Source of the DNA: an uncultured Cytophagales bacterium
GTDB taxonomy: Bacteria > Bacteroidota > Bacteroidia > Cytophagales > Cyclobacteriaceae
Assembly (NCBI GenBank): GCA_913057175.1
Contig: CAJXNP010000023.1
Location: 30,452-94,451, forward strand
DNA: 64,000 bases
Direction: 5' to 3'
Part shown: positions 34,882-43,976 of the stretch, piece after piece
Numbering within the stretch: position 1 is the stretch's first letter
How the letters are laid out: each line of letters opens with the position of its first letter
The notes under the pieces: model-generated
The model's input: the letters and a program-made list of their open reading frames with translations, nothing else
What the model was told of the DNA's origin: nothing
Databases searched by the model: none
Translations under genes and position numbers: made by a program

Positions 34882-36426
34882 GTGCATAACAATTATTTTT
34901 TTCTTAACAGGCTGGCAAATTACCTGAACGGAAGCTTCAAAGGCTTTCGGTTTGGTGAGATCTTCTCCCAAAATAAAGACGAATTGATCATTGGACTGTA
35001 CCAAACAGACAAATCATTTTATATCAAAGCTGACCTCAGCCCTCAGTTTAGCTGTCTAAGTTTTCCTGAAAACTTCTCTCGCTCAAAAAAGAACTCTGTA
35101 GACTTATTTAATGAATTGCTCGATCAAACAATTATTCAAATAAAAACTTCGCAGAATGATCGAAGCATGCAATTCATATGTGAAAATTATGTCCTGGTAT
35201 TTAAGTTATATGGAAATCGCTCTAATGTTTTAGTTTTCAAGGGAAATGATTGCATCCGCATCTTTAAAAAGAAATTTGATAAAGACTGCTTAATTCAGCT
35301 GAATAACCTTGATAAAAAGCATGATTTAAGTTTTGATAATTTTCAAAGGAATATTGATAACCTAAATCGCTTTATCCCTACACTGGGAAAAGAAAACATG
35401 GACTTTTTTCTTCAAAAGAATAAATCCATCTCCAACGAAAAAGAGCTTTGGGAGAAACTAATCGAATTCATTGACAACCTTCAAACCAATAAGATCAGGA
35501 TCACAACAGAAAATGATTTGCCCAGGTTGGTTCTTTACAACAATGAAAAAGAAGGAAAAGAATACAATGATCCGGTAAAGGCACTAAATGACTTTTATAA
35601 TGAATACATAAAACAGCATCATTTATCAACCACAAAGCATCAATTGAGGCAGGAGCTTCATTCTCAAATAAAGAAACGGGAAAACTATATTATTAAAGGT
35701 GAGAAAAAATTATCTGAATTGATCGAGGGGGTTAGCTATCATCAAATGGCTGATATTGTTATGGCGAACCTCCATCAAATAAAAGGGGGCTTATCAGAAG
35801 TTGAATTATTTGATTTTTATCAAAATAAAAACATTCTTATCAAACTCAAAAAAGACCTGTCACCACAAAAAAATGCCGAAAATTATTACCGAAAAGGTAA
35901 AAACCAGAAAATTGAAATTAATAAGCTGAAGGAAAACCTGGAAACCAAAAAGCAAGAACTGTTAGCTTTAAAAGCGGAATTAATGGTTGTAAGCCAAGCT
36001 GACAACCTGAAAGATTTAAAAACCATTAAGAAGAAAGAGTCAAAACCAGAGAACCTTAATCTACCTTACCATTCATTGCCTGCAGAGGGTTTTTACATAC
36101 TGGTTGGTAAAAATGCCCGACGAAACGATGAACTCACCTTTAAGATCGCACATAAAAATGATCTTTGGTTGCATGCAAAAGACAGCCCAGGCTCACATGT
36201 AATCATTCGCCAAAAGCCCGGACAGAAATTCACTGCTAATGTTATTGAAAAAGCAGCTTCACTAGCGGCCTTTTTTTCTAAAAGGAAAACAGAGAGTATG
36301 GTACCCGTTAGTTACACGGAAAGGAAATTTGTAAGAAAGACAAAGGATCTTTTACCAGGTCAGGTTATCTTGGAAAAGGAAAGTGTCATTCTTGCAGAAC
36401 CTGTAAACTGGCTTGAGAAAGACTAG
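34882..36426 (+). CDS. NFACT-family protein (Rqc2/RqcH/FbpA-like)
   Basis: This 514-residue protein has an NFACT-N domain (about 1-130), a long coiled-coil middle (about 240-370) and an NFACT-R domain at the C-terminus (FYILVGKNARRNDELTFKIAHKNDLWLHAKDSPGSH region). Relatives bind stalled 60S/50S-tRNA complexes and add C-terminal alanine tails in ribosome quality control. Whether this protein does so is inference. It starts with GTG one base after the PhnP-like gene and converges on the IPExxxVDY gene with a four-base overlap. Confidence 0.9.
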   Translation: MHNNYFFLNRLANYLNGSFKGFRFGEIFSQNKDELIIGLYQTDKSFYIKADLSPQFSCLSFPENFSRSKKNSVDLFNELLDQTIIQIKTSQNDRSMQFICENYVLVFKLYGNRSNVLVFKGNDCIRIFKKKFDKDCLIQLNNLDKKHDLSFDNFQRNIDNLNRFIPTLGKENMDFFLQKNKSISNEKELWEKLIEFIDNLQTNKIRITTENDLPRLVLYNNEKEGKEYNDPVKALNDFYNEYIKQHHLSTTKHQLRQELHSQIKKRENYIIKGEKKLSELIEGVSYHQMADIVMANLHQIKGGLSEVELFDFYQNKNILIKLKKDLSPQKNAENYYRKGKNQKIEINKLKENLETKKQELLALKAELMVVSQADNLKDLKTIKKKESKPENLNLPYHSLPAEGFYILVGKNARRNDELTFKIAHKNDLWLHAKDSPGSHVIIRQKPGQKFTANVIEKAASLAAFFSKRKTESMVPVSYTERKFVRKTKDLLPGQVILEKESVILAEPVNWLEKD

Positions 36427-36851
36427 AATATCAGGTTTTCTCTGGATTTCAGGCTTTCTACATCAAACAATTTAATATACTGAACTCCCGGTATGGCCTG
36501 TAATTCACTTTTTACCGTATCGATGGAAAAAGTGTCCTCAAAACCGGAGACCATAACAACATAATCAAAAGACTGTAACTCGGGTAGTAGATAAACATTT
36601 GCCCGACTATTTGATGAAACAGACTTGTTTTTCAAAAGCCGGAATTCACTGTTCTCCGTTTGGTAAAGAAAGTTTGAAATCACCAGATCACTCTGGTTAA
36701 AAAATTCGATCTCCACATCTACTTCCTTGACCAGATTGATTTCCAGACACTTGTTAATCTTCCAGGCTAATTTGTATTCCTTCAAAGGGCTAATGATGCC
36801 TAAAAGAACAAAATCGTAGGAAAACTCAACATTTAGCTTATTCTTCGCCAT
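36423..36851 (-). CDS. IPExxxVDY-family protein
   Basis: This 142-residue protein is unique to Bacteroidota. The eponymous motif appears as LPELQSFDYVV, and FNQSDLVISNFLYQT and LPGVQYIKLFDVE-like strands fit the family. Its function is unknown. It is typically found divergent from acpP, as here. The frame begins with a TTG at 36860, but ATG at 36851 (MAKNKLNVEF) is the better start. Confidence 0.85.
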   Translation of the reverse strand: MAKNKLNVEFSYDFVLLGIISPLKEYKLAWKINKCLEINLVKEVDVEIEFFNQSDLVISNFLYQTENSEFRLLKNKSVSSNSRANVYLLPELQSFDYVVMVSGFEDTFSIDTVKSELQAIPGVQYIKLFDVESLKSRENLIF

Positions 36852-36936
36852 AAAAGCCAAATTATTTGTTCATATTGGCAACGAAATTGCCATTAAAAGT
36901 GGGAATATTCAATTTTTTAGCAGGCAAAAAAAATAG

Positions 36937-36968
36937 TTTGATTTTATTGGCCGAAATGCATTTCTTTG
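36937..36968 (+). promoter_or_regulatory. Promoter of the acpP-fabF-rnc operon
   Basis: TTTG at 36937-36940, a 20-base spacer and TTTCTTTG at 36961-36968 match the Bacteroidota pattern TTTG-N19-TAnnTTTG with one mismatch in the -7 box. It precedes the acpP ATG by 30 bases, giving a short leader. Confidence 0.6.
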
Positions 36969-36998
36969 CACTGAGTTTAAACAAAACAGTTTATAAAA

Positions 36999-37238
36999 AT
37001 GTCTGAAATTGCACAAAAAGTAAAGAGCATTATTATTGATAAGCTAGGGGTTGAAGAATCTGAGGTAACCCCTGAGGCTAGCTTTACAAATGATTTAGGA
37101 GCTGATTCTCTTGATACTGTAGAATTGATAATGGAGTTTGAAAAAGAGTTTAATATTTCTATTCCTGACGATCAGGCTGAAAATATCGCAACAGTTGGTC
37201 AGGCGATTTCTTATCTTGAAGAAAACGTAAAAAAATAA
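36999..37238 (+). CDS. acpP: Acyl carrier protein
   Basis: This 79-residue acidic helical protein carries the growing fatty-acyl chain. The phosphopantetheine attachment Ser37 lies in the [15 protein letters not shown] motif. It sits 21 bases before fabF, the standard fatty-acid synthesis arrangement. Confidence 0.98.
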   Translation: MSEIAQKVKSIIIDKLGVEESEVTPEASFTNDLGADSLDTVELIMEFEKEFNISIPDDQAENIATVGQAISYLEENVKK

Positions 37239-37259
37239 ATTTCTCATTAACTTTCTTTT

Positions 37260-38507
37260 ATGAAATTAAGAAAGGTAGCAGTAACCGGGTTAGGCGCACT
37301 AACACCACTTGGTAACAATGTTCAGGATTTTTGGACAGGGTTGGCAAATGGTGTAAGTGGCGCTGCGCCTATTACCCGATTTGATGCGGAAAACTTTCGA
37401 ACAAAATTTGCTTGTGAAGTCAAGAATTTTGATCCGATGGATCATCTGGACAGAAAAGAAGCTAGGAAAATTGACCTTTGTGCCCAGTATGCCATTGTAA
37501 CAGCAGACGAGGCCATCAAAGATTCCGGTCTTGACGTCGAAAAAATTGACCTTGACAGAGCAGGTGTCATCTGGGGATCCGGAATTGGCGGATTAAGTTC
37601 ATTCCAGAATGAAGTAATGGACTTTGCCAACGGAAACGGAACTCCAAGATTCAATCCTTTCTTCATCACACGAATGATTCCCGACATGAGCGCCGGCATG
37701 ATTTCTATCAAGCACGGATTCAGGGGACCCAACTATGCTACCGTTTCAGCATGTGCCTCTGCAACGAACGCACTTGTTGAATCCTTAAATTATATACGAT
37801 ATGGCAAGGCCGATATCATGATTTCCGGCGGTTCTGAAGCAGCTGTTTGTGAGTCAGGTATTGGTGGCTTTAATGCCATGAAAGCTCTTTCTGAGAGAAA
37901 TGATTCTCCTGAAACTGCGTCTCGTCCATTCGACAAAGAACGAGATGGATTTGTTTTAGGAGAAGGTTCGGGTGCAATTATACTGGAGGAATACGAACAT
38001 GCTAAAGCCCGTGGAGCGAAAATCTATGCCATTTTAGTTGGCGGCGGACTGTCTGCAGATGCATACCATATTACCGCTCCTCATCCTGAAGGTCATGGCG
38101 CTAAAAATGTGATGATCAATGCCCTGAAAGATGCTGAAATGAAACCTGAGGACATTGATTACATCAATGTGCATGGTACATCTACCCCTCTTGGTGACAT
38201 CAGCGAGACCAAAGCTATTTTAAGTGTCTTTGGTGATCACGCTTTTGATGTGAATGTGAGCTCTACCAAATCGATGACCGGTCATTTACTGGGAGCCGCC
38301 GGCGCAATTGAAGCTATCGCAGCTATCAAAGCCCTTGAAAACGGAGTGATCCCACCAACCATCAACCATTTTACAGACGACGAAAATATTGATCCAAAAT
38401 TAAACCTAACATTTAACCAGGCCCAAAAAAGAGACATTCATGCAGCCTTAAGCAATACCTTTGGTTTTGGAGGTCATAATGTCTCCATCATTTTTACAAA
38501 AGAATAA
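37260..38507 (+). CDS. fabF: 3-oxoacyl-ACP synthase II
   Basis: This 415-residue condensing enzyme elongates acyl-ACP with malonyl-ACP. The Cys-His-His triad is Cys165 (VSACASATN), His305 (VHGTSTPLGD) and His342 (GHLLGAAGAI). Length and motif order match FabF. It is between acpP and rnc in an operon conserved in Bacteroidota. Confidence 0.98.
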   Translation: MKLRKVAVTGLGALTPLGNNVQDFWTGLANGVSGAAPITRFDAENFRTKFACEVKNFDPMDHLDRKEARKIDLCAQYAIVTADEAIKDSGLDVEKIDLDRAGVIWGSGIGGLSSFQNEVMDFANGNGTPRFNPFFITRMIPDMSAGMISIKHGFRGPNYATVSACASATNALVESLNYIRYGKADIMISGGSEAAVCESGIGGFNAMKALSERNDSPETASRPFDKERDGFVLGEGSGAIILEEYEHAKARGAKIYAILVGGGLSADAYHITAPHPEGHGAKNVMINALKDAEMKPEDIDYINVHGTSTPLGDISETKAILSVFGDHAFDVNVSSTKSMTGHLLGAAGAIEAIAAIKALENGVIPPTINHFTDDENIDPKLNLTFNQAQKRDIHAALSNTFGFGGHNVSIIFTKE

Positions 38508-38524
38508 CCTTTGCCAATCCTTTT

Positions 38525-39253
38525 ATGAAAAGGATCGTCTCTTTTTTGTCTTATTCGGATTTCGAAAGAAACCTAAGTGTCGCTGTAAAAAATATAGTGG
38601 GCAAGAGGCCTATTAACATTTCTCTATACAAACTCTCTACCCAGCACCGATCCATTGCCAAACCTAACAATAAAGGGGTCAGGGAGTCCAATGAAAGGCT
38701 TGAATACCTGGGCGATGCAGTATTGGGATTAGTAGTCGCCGAGTTTTTATTCAAGAAATTCCCCTTAAAGGATGAAGGCTTTCTGACTGAGATCAGAAGC
38801 AGGATCGTTAATAGAGATGCATTAAACCAGGTAGCCAAGAAGATTGGAATTGAAAAAATTGTTGAATTCAACAGCAACAAAAAAACCCGTTTAAGCTATA
38901 AATCAATCTATGGAGATACACTTGAGGCCTTAATTGGCGCCGTTTACCTGGATAGAGGTTATAAGTTTAGCCGAAAATTTATCCTCAAAAAGTTGATCCT
39001 TCCCCATTATGACCTTGAAGAAGTCATTCGTGTGAACACAAATTATAAGAGTATGATCATTGAGTGGGCGCACCAGGAAAATAAAGAGATTGAATTCAAA
39101 ATATCGGAATCAAAAGGCAACAATCATCAGAAAGAATTTACAGCGGAACTAATCATTGAAAATGAGTCAATTGCCAGGGGTGTGGGTCACAGCAAAAAGA
39201 AAGCAGAACAGCTGGCCGCTCAAAAAACCTGTGAAATTCTCGAAATTCAATGA
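38525..39253 (+). CDS. rnc: Ribonuclease III
   Basis: This 242-residue enzyme cleaves double-stranded RNA in rRNA and mRNA processing. The signature NERLEYLGDAVLGLVVAEFLF is present, the second metal-site region reads DTLEALIGAVYLD, and a C-terminal dsRNA-binding domain ends in GVGHSKKKAEQLAAQKTCEIL. It follows fabF by 17 bases and precedes nadE by 30. Confidence 0.97.
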   Translation: MKRIVSFLSYSDFERNLSVAVKNIVGKRPINISLYKLSTQHRSIAKPNNKGVRESNERLEYLGDAVLGLVVAEFLFKKFPLKDEGFLTEIRSRIVNRDALNQVAKKIGIEKIVEFNSNKKTRLSYKSIYGDTLEALIGAVYLDRGYKFSRKFILKKLILPHYDLEEVIRVNTNYKSMIIEWAHQENKEIEFKISESKGNNHQKEFTAELIIENESIARGVGHSKKKAEQLAAQKTCEILEIQ

Positions 39254-39283
39254 TATATTTGGCATTTCACCCGAAAAGGCCAG

Positions 39284-41155
39284 ATGAGAAAATTAAGAAT
39301 TGCAGGCGCAGCCCTAAACCAGATACCTTTCGATTGGGATAATAATGTAAAAAATATTATCGACGCCATAGAGCTCGCCAAAAAAAACAAGGTTGATATC
39401 CTCTGCCTGCCCGAACTATGCATTACGGGCTATGGATGTGAAGACCAGTTTTTGAGTGACTGGCTTTGGCAGAAATCAGCTGATCAGCTTCCAAAAATCA
39501 TTGATGCTTGTGATGGATTGCTGGTAGCTGTCGGCCTTCCTTTAAAATACAATCAAAAACTTTACAATTGCTCTTGCCTGATCGATAATAAAAAGATTGT
39601 TGGGATCCGCGCAAAGCAATTCCTTGCAAATGATGGTGTACACTACGAACCAAGGTGGTTTGAACCGTGGCCATTTGGTAAAATTGTAGACTATGAAGTC
39701 AATAACCAGCTTGCTCCTTTAGGCGACATCCTGGTCGATTATAAAGGAGTCCGGATTGGGATGGAGATTTGTGAAGATGCCTGGCGAGGCGAAGACCGAC
39801 CTGCTTGCAAATTTGCAGATAGGGGTGTCGAATTGATCATCAATCCAAGTGCAAGTCACTTTGCTTTTGGTAAGACAAAAGTCAGAGAGCAACTGGCTAT
39901 AGATGCCTCAGGTCGATTTGATCTGGTTTACGTTTATGCAAATTTACTCGGTAATGAATCCGGCCGAATGATATTTGATGGAGAGATTTTCATTACCGGA
40001 CTAGGAAAGGTTTTTGAATACAACCACAGGTTTTCATTCGAGAATGTCAACTTGCTTTATGAAGATATAGATTTTGATAATTTAAAAGATATTCCCGTTA
40101 AAGAAATTATAGCTGAGAATAAGAATAAAGTTTTTACGGATGCCGTTTGCCTGGCATTGCTTGATTATTTGAGAAAAAGCCGAAGCAGAGGATTTGTGTT
40201 ATCTCTGAGTGGTGGAGCAGATTCCAGCTCCTGCGCCATCCTTGTTACGGAAATGATCAGGCGAGGAATACGCGACCTGGGCGTAAAAAAATTCCTTGAT
40301 AAAATTCACAGGACAGATCTATTAGAAAAAATCCAGGTAGATGAAAGTGAAGAAACAATAAAATTTATTGTTTCCAATCTATTAACATGTGCTTACCAGG
40401 GATCCCGGAATTCATCCAAAGAAACATTTAACTCAGCAAAAGAGCTTGCAGAAGAATGTGGCGCTACCTTTTACCACTGGTTAATCGACGATGAGGTGGC
40501 ATCCTACACTACAAAAATTGAAAACGCGATCGGTCGTGATCTGGCTTGGGACAGGGACGATATTACCCTGCAAAATATCCAGGCTCGTGCCAGAAGCCCC
40601 ATTATCTGGATGCTGGCGAATATTCAAAATTCTTTGCTGATCACTACATCAAATCGAAGTGAGGGTGATGTCGGGTATGCTACCATGGATGGTGATACCT
40701 CCGGTTCTATTGCTCCCATAGCAGGAGTTGACAAACATTTTATTAATCATTACCTGATTTGGGCAGAAAAAGAGTTGGGGTATACGAGTCTTCGTCATGT
40801 CAATAGTTTACAACCAAGTGCTGAGCTTCGACCCCTTGACAAAAGCCAGACTGATGAAAAAGATCTCATGCCCTATTCCCTGATTGTTCAGATAGAAAAA
40901 TATGCCATTCGCGATAGGAAATCTCCCAAAGAAGTAGTAGAACTAGCCCTAGAATCAAACCCAAATTACACACTAAGTGAGATCAAAAACTATGTGAAAA
41001 AGTTTTATACACTATGGTCCAGAAATCAATGGAAACGCGAAAGGATTGCACCTTCCTTTCATCTCGACGACCTAAATGTTGACCCAAGAACCTGGTGTCG
41101 ATTCCCAATTTTGTCAAGTGGTTTCCGGTCTGAGCTTGATGAATTAGGTGAATAA
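39284..41155 (+). CDS. nadE: Glutamine-dependent NAD+ synthetase
   Basis: This 623-residue enzyme makes NAD+ from deamido-NAD, ATP and glutamine. The N-terminal nitrilase-type glutaminase domain has Glu44 (CLPELCITGYG), the Lys in IRAKQFLANDG and the Cys in GMEICEDAW. The C-terminal synthetase domain has the PP-loop SGGADSS at 309-315 and DTSGSIAPIAGVDK downstream. It is full length. It follows rnc closely and precedes lgt. Confidence 0.97.
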   Translation: MRKLRIAGAALNQIPFDWDNNVKNIIDAIELAKKNKVDILCLPELCITGYGCEDQFLSDWLWQKSADQLPKIIDACDGLLVAVGLPLKYNQKLYNCSCLIDNKKIVGIRAKQFLANDGVHYEPRWFEPWPFGKIVDYEVNNQLAPLGDILVDYKGVRIGMEICEDAWRGEDRPACKFADRGVELIINPSASHFAFGKTKVREQLAIDASGRFDLVYVYANLLGNESGRMIFDGEIFITGLGKVFEYNHRFSFENVNLLYEDIDFDNLKDIPVKEIIAENKNKVFTDAVCLALLDYLRKSRSRGFVLSLSGGADSSSCAILVTEMIRRGIRDLGVKKFLDKIHRTDLLEKIQVDESEETIKFIVSNLLTCAYQGSRNSSKETFNSAKELAEECGATFYHWLIDDEVASYTTKIENAIGRDLAWDRDDITLQNIQARARSPIIWMLANIQNSLLITTSNRSEGDVGYATMDGDTSGSIAPIAGVDKHFINHYLIWAEKELGYTSLRHVNSLQPSAELRPLDKSQTDEKDLMPYSLIVQIEKYAIRDRKSPKEVVELALESNPNYTLSEIKNYVKKFYTLWSRNQWKRERIAPSFHLDDLNVDPRTWCRFPILSSGFRSELDELGE

Positions 41156-41189
41156 CCTACATAAAATTATTTTGATCCATTAATCCCTT

Positions 41190-41197
41190 TATCTTTG
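41190..41197 (+). promoter_or_regulatory. -7 promoter box for lgt
   Basis: TATCTTTG matches TAnnTTTG, 18 bases before the lgt ATG. A TTTG lies at 41171-41174 but the spacer of 15 bases is short. It suggests lgt can be transcribed independently of nadE. Confidence 0.5.
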
Positions 41198-41215
41198 CCA
41201 TTTAAATTGACTGGA

Positions 41216-42358
41216 ATGAATTTATTCAACTATATTATTTGGTCTGCCAATCCCGAAATTTTTCCTTTTTTTGAAAGCATTCACATCCGCTGGTACGGAC
41301 TTTTATTTGCGATGGGCTTTATCGTGGGTCAACAGCTCATGTATTACATTTACAGATCCGAAGGCCAGTCAGAAAAACAAGTGGACATTCTTGTGATGTT
41401 TGTATTGATTGCTACTATCCTGGGAGCCAGATTAGGGCATGTTTTCTTTTATGAACCTATGGATTATCTGCAGGAACCCTGGCGGATCCTGTATGTTTGG
41501 GAAGGTGGACTAGCCAGTCACGGTGCAGCTTTTGGTATCATTTTAGGAATATTCCTTTACAGCAATTACAACATCAATCTGATGCCCAACCACTTTGTAT
41601 GGAAGAAGCAGAAACGTGAAGGATTGGACTTTTTTTGGGTAATCGACAGGGTCGTGATCATGGTCGCGCTAGGAGGTTGCTTCATCAGATTGGGCAATTT
41701 TATTAATTCTGAGATTATTGGAAAATCAACCGAATCAACCTACGGTGTTGTGTTTGGCTGGGATCTACGTGAGGCTGTGGAAGAAATGCCCATGGTTGAA
41801 TCCGTCGGTTTTGAAAAGCCATCAAACCAGGGGATTGATGAAAATGGCTATGTACCGGTAGAAATGCACATAGAATTCCCCAGAAGTATTACAGAAATTC
41901 AGATTAAAAGTACTGTGCAAAATGATATCAGAAATGCATTGCTATACGGCAGATATATCAAGCAGCACTTTTACTTATCTCCCGAAAAACAGTTGGATTA
42001 CCGGATAGAACAAAGCGATGATTCAACACCGGTTGCTATCGTCCAAATAAAAGGGATTTCCAGGCATCCCACTCAGCTTTATGAATCCGCCTCTTCTTTC
42101 CTGATTTTCCTTGGCTTGTTTTTAATCTGGAATTTTAAAAGGGAAAAACTACCTAGGGGACTTTTGTTTGGTTTGTTCCTGGTGATATTGTTTGGACTGA
42201 GGTTCGTTCACGAACTTTTCAAGGAAAACCAGGTTGCTTTCGAAGACAGTATGAAATACAATATGGGACAATTGCTATCCATCCCGTTAATTATTGCAGG
42301 CATATTGATTTTGCTGAATTTAAAGCGATTACAACCCAGAAATAAAACTGATCAATAA
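41216..42358 (+). CDS. lgt: Prolipoprotein diacylglyceryl transferase
   Basis: This 380-residue inner-membrane enzyme transfers diacylglycerol to the lipobox cysteine. IHIRWYGLLFAMGF, the GGLASHGAAFG motif, the signature GCFIRLGNFINSEIIG and RHPTQLYES are all present, with about seven membrane helices. A hydrophilic stretch of roughly 90 residues after the signature makes it longer than Lgt of Proteobacteria. The frame opens at a TTG (41195), but ATG at 41216 (MNLFNYIIW) is chosen because the TTG overlaps the promoter box. Several lipoproteins in this window would be substrates. Confidence 0.95.
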   Translation: MNLFNYIIWSANPEIFPFFESIHIRWYGLLFAMGFIVGQQLMYYIYRSEGQSEKQVDILVMFVLIATILGARLGHVFFYEPMDYLQEPWRILYVWEGGLASHGAAFGIILGIFLYSNYNINLMPNHFVWKKQKREGLDFFWVIDRVVIMVALGGCFIRLGNFINSEIIGKSTESTYGVVFGWDLREAVEEMPMVESVGFEKPSNQGIDENGYVPVEMHIEFPRSITEIQIKSTVQNDIRNALLYGRYIKQHFYLSPEKQLDYRIEQSDDSTPVAIVQIKGISRHPTQLYESASSFLIFLGLFLIWNFKREKLPRGLLFGLFLVILFGLRFVHELFKENQVAFEDSMKYNMGQLLSIPLIIAGILILLNLKRLQPRNKTDQ

Positions 42359-42423
42359 AAAACCAATAAATATTTCACACATTAAACACCTATTAATTCA
42401 ACCAATCATTGCTTAATATGAGA

Positions 42424-42431
42424 TAGATTTG
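42424..42431 (+). promoter_or_regulatory. -7 promoter box for the BamA/TamA-like gene
   Basis: TAGATTTG matches TAnnTTTG, 16 bases before the ATG at 42448. No clear -33 element at normal spacing is seen. Confidence 0.45.
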
Positions 42432-42447
42432 TATGATATAAATTACT

Positions 42448-43902
42448 ATGAAAATAAGGGTGCTTGCACTTATTGGTATTGCTTTTACTTTTTCTCTTGT
42501 ATGTCAGGCTCAGAAAAAAAGAAATGGAAACAAGGATGAATCTACTTTAACCCAATCTCAGATTGATAGCCTCAATACATTTGTTCAGATTGATCGCGTT
42601 TTTGTTGTTGGCAACCGAAAAACAAAAGAACACATCCTCCGCAGGGAAATTGACATAAAAAGTGGGCAGATCCTTACTAAAAAACTACTGACTGAATACA
42701 TTGAAGAAGACAAAAACAAATTATTTAACACCTCCCTTTTCAATTCGGTAGACGCCACAGTCATAGACCTGCTCAATGGCAAAGTTGATATCATATTCAG
42801 GGTGACAGAACGATGGTATTTTTTCCCCATTCCAATATTTCAGTTAGCAGACCGGAATTTTACCGAATGGTGGGTAAACCAAAATCATTCTTTCAAAAGA
42901 GTGGAATACGGATTGAAATTACGTCATTTTAACTTCAGGGGAAGAAATGAAAAACTGGATATTACAGCACAATTTGGGTTTACCAAACAGTTTGGTTTTT
43001 CCTATAGCATTCCTTACATAGACAAATCTCAGAAAATTGGGATAAGCTTTGGTTTCGATTATTCCAATAACAAAAATATAGCTGTCAATACCATTGATCA
43101 CCGATTACAATTTCATGGCGAAGAACAAGTTTTGCGCGATCGATACATCGGTTCAGCATTTCTCAATCTTCGGCCATCGTTCTACAATTTTCATCGTTTT
43201 GGAGTCTGGTATTCCGGAATGCATATTCAGGACACTGTAGCCCAGGTCAATCCAAATTATTTGATGGATGGAATGACCAGTCAAAAATATTTCGCATTCT
43301 CTTACCGGTTCAGAAGAGATCTGCGTGACTATCGATCCTATGCGTTAAAAGGCCACTTTATTCAGGGAGAAATTGAGAAATATGGTTTAGGGATATTTAA
43401 TGATATCGACATCCTACGGCTAAATGGTGAAGTATCCAAATATTTTGACCTTGGTAAGAAATTTTATTTGGCCAATAGCGTTTCTTTCTCGGTCAGCTTT
43501 CCGGAAAAACAACCTTACAGAAATTATAGTGGTGTAGGGTTTGATGGCAAGTTTTTACGTGGGTATGAAGTGTATGTCATAGAAGGTCCACATTACCTGA
43601 TAAATAATAATTCTTTTAAAAGGGAGATTTTTTCAACTGTATTTGATATTGAAGATATTCTGGCCATTCGCCAATTTAATAAGATCCCAATCGCATTGTA
43701 TTTATCAGTATTTTTTGACCAGGGCTATGTTGCCAACTACCCTAACTATGAAATGAATACAAGATTTACGGATACCTATTTATATGGTACCGGAGTTGGA
43801 CTCGATCTGGTAACGATGTATGATTCAGTTTTAAGGTTTGAATACTCCTTTAATAAAGCAGGCGAAACGGGATTCCGTTTAAATTTCCACGCTGCATTTT
43901 AG
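42448..43902 (+). CDS. BamA/TamA-family outer-membrane protein
   Basis: This 484-residue protein has a signal peptide (MKIRVLALIGIAFTFSLVCQ), one or two POTRA-like domains (VFVVGNRKTKEHILRREIDI, then FNSVDATVIDLLNGKVDIIFRVTERWYF) and a C-terminal barrel that ends in Phe (GFRLNFHAAF). It is shorter than BamA (usually five POTRA domains), so it is a TamA/FhaC-like relative rather than the essential BamA. Its substrate is unknown. Confidence 0.85.
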   Translation: MKIRVLALIGIAFTFSLVCQAQKKRNGNKDESTLTQSQIDSLNTFVQIDRVFVVGNRKTKEHILRREIDIKSGQILTKKLLTEYIEEDKNKLFNTSLFNSVDATVIDLLNGKVDIIFRVTERWYFFPIPIFQLADRNFTEWWVNQNHSFKRVEYGLKLRHFNFRGRNEKLDITAQFGFTKQFGFSYSIPYIDKSQKIGISFGFDYSNNKNIAVNTIDHRLQFHGEEQVLRDRYIGSAFLNLRPSFYNFHRFGVWYSGMHIQDTVAQVNPNYLMDGMTSQKYFAFSYRFRRDLRDYRSYALKGHFIQGEIEKYGLGIFNDIDILRLNGEVSKYFDLGKKFYLANSVSFSVSFPEKQPYRNYSGVGFDGKFLRGYEVYVIEGPHYLINNNSFKREIFSTVFDIEDILAIRQFNKIPIALYLSVFFDQGYVANYPNYEMNTRFTDTYLYGTGVGLDLVTMYDSVLRFEYSFNKAGETGFRLNFHAAF

Positions 43903-43976
43903 CATAGTTTAAACCTGTTAATAACATAGAATGTAATCATTACGGTTCGATTTTTTAATTTGAAAAAATAAGATTT

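Noticed and set aside
41571..42080. Long hydrophilic segment in Lgt as a sign of gene fusion
   Set aside because: The flanking Lgt motifs are continuous and Lgt of this phylum is often longer; no separate domain is recognised.
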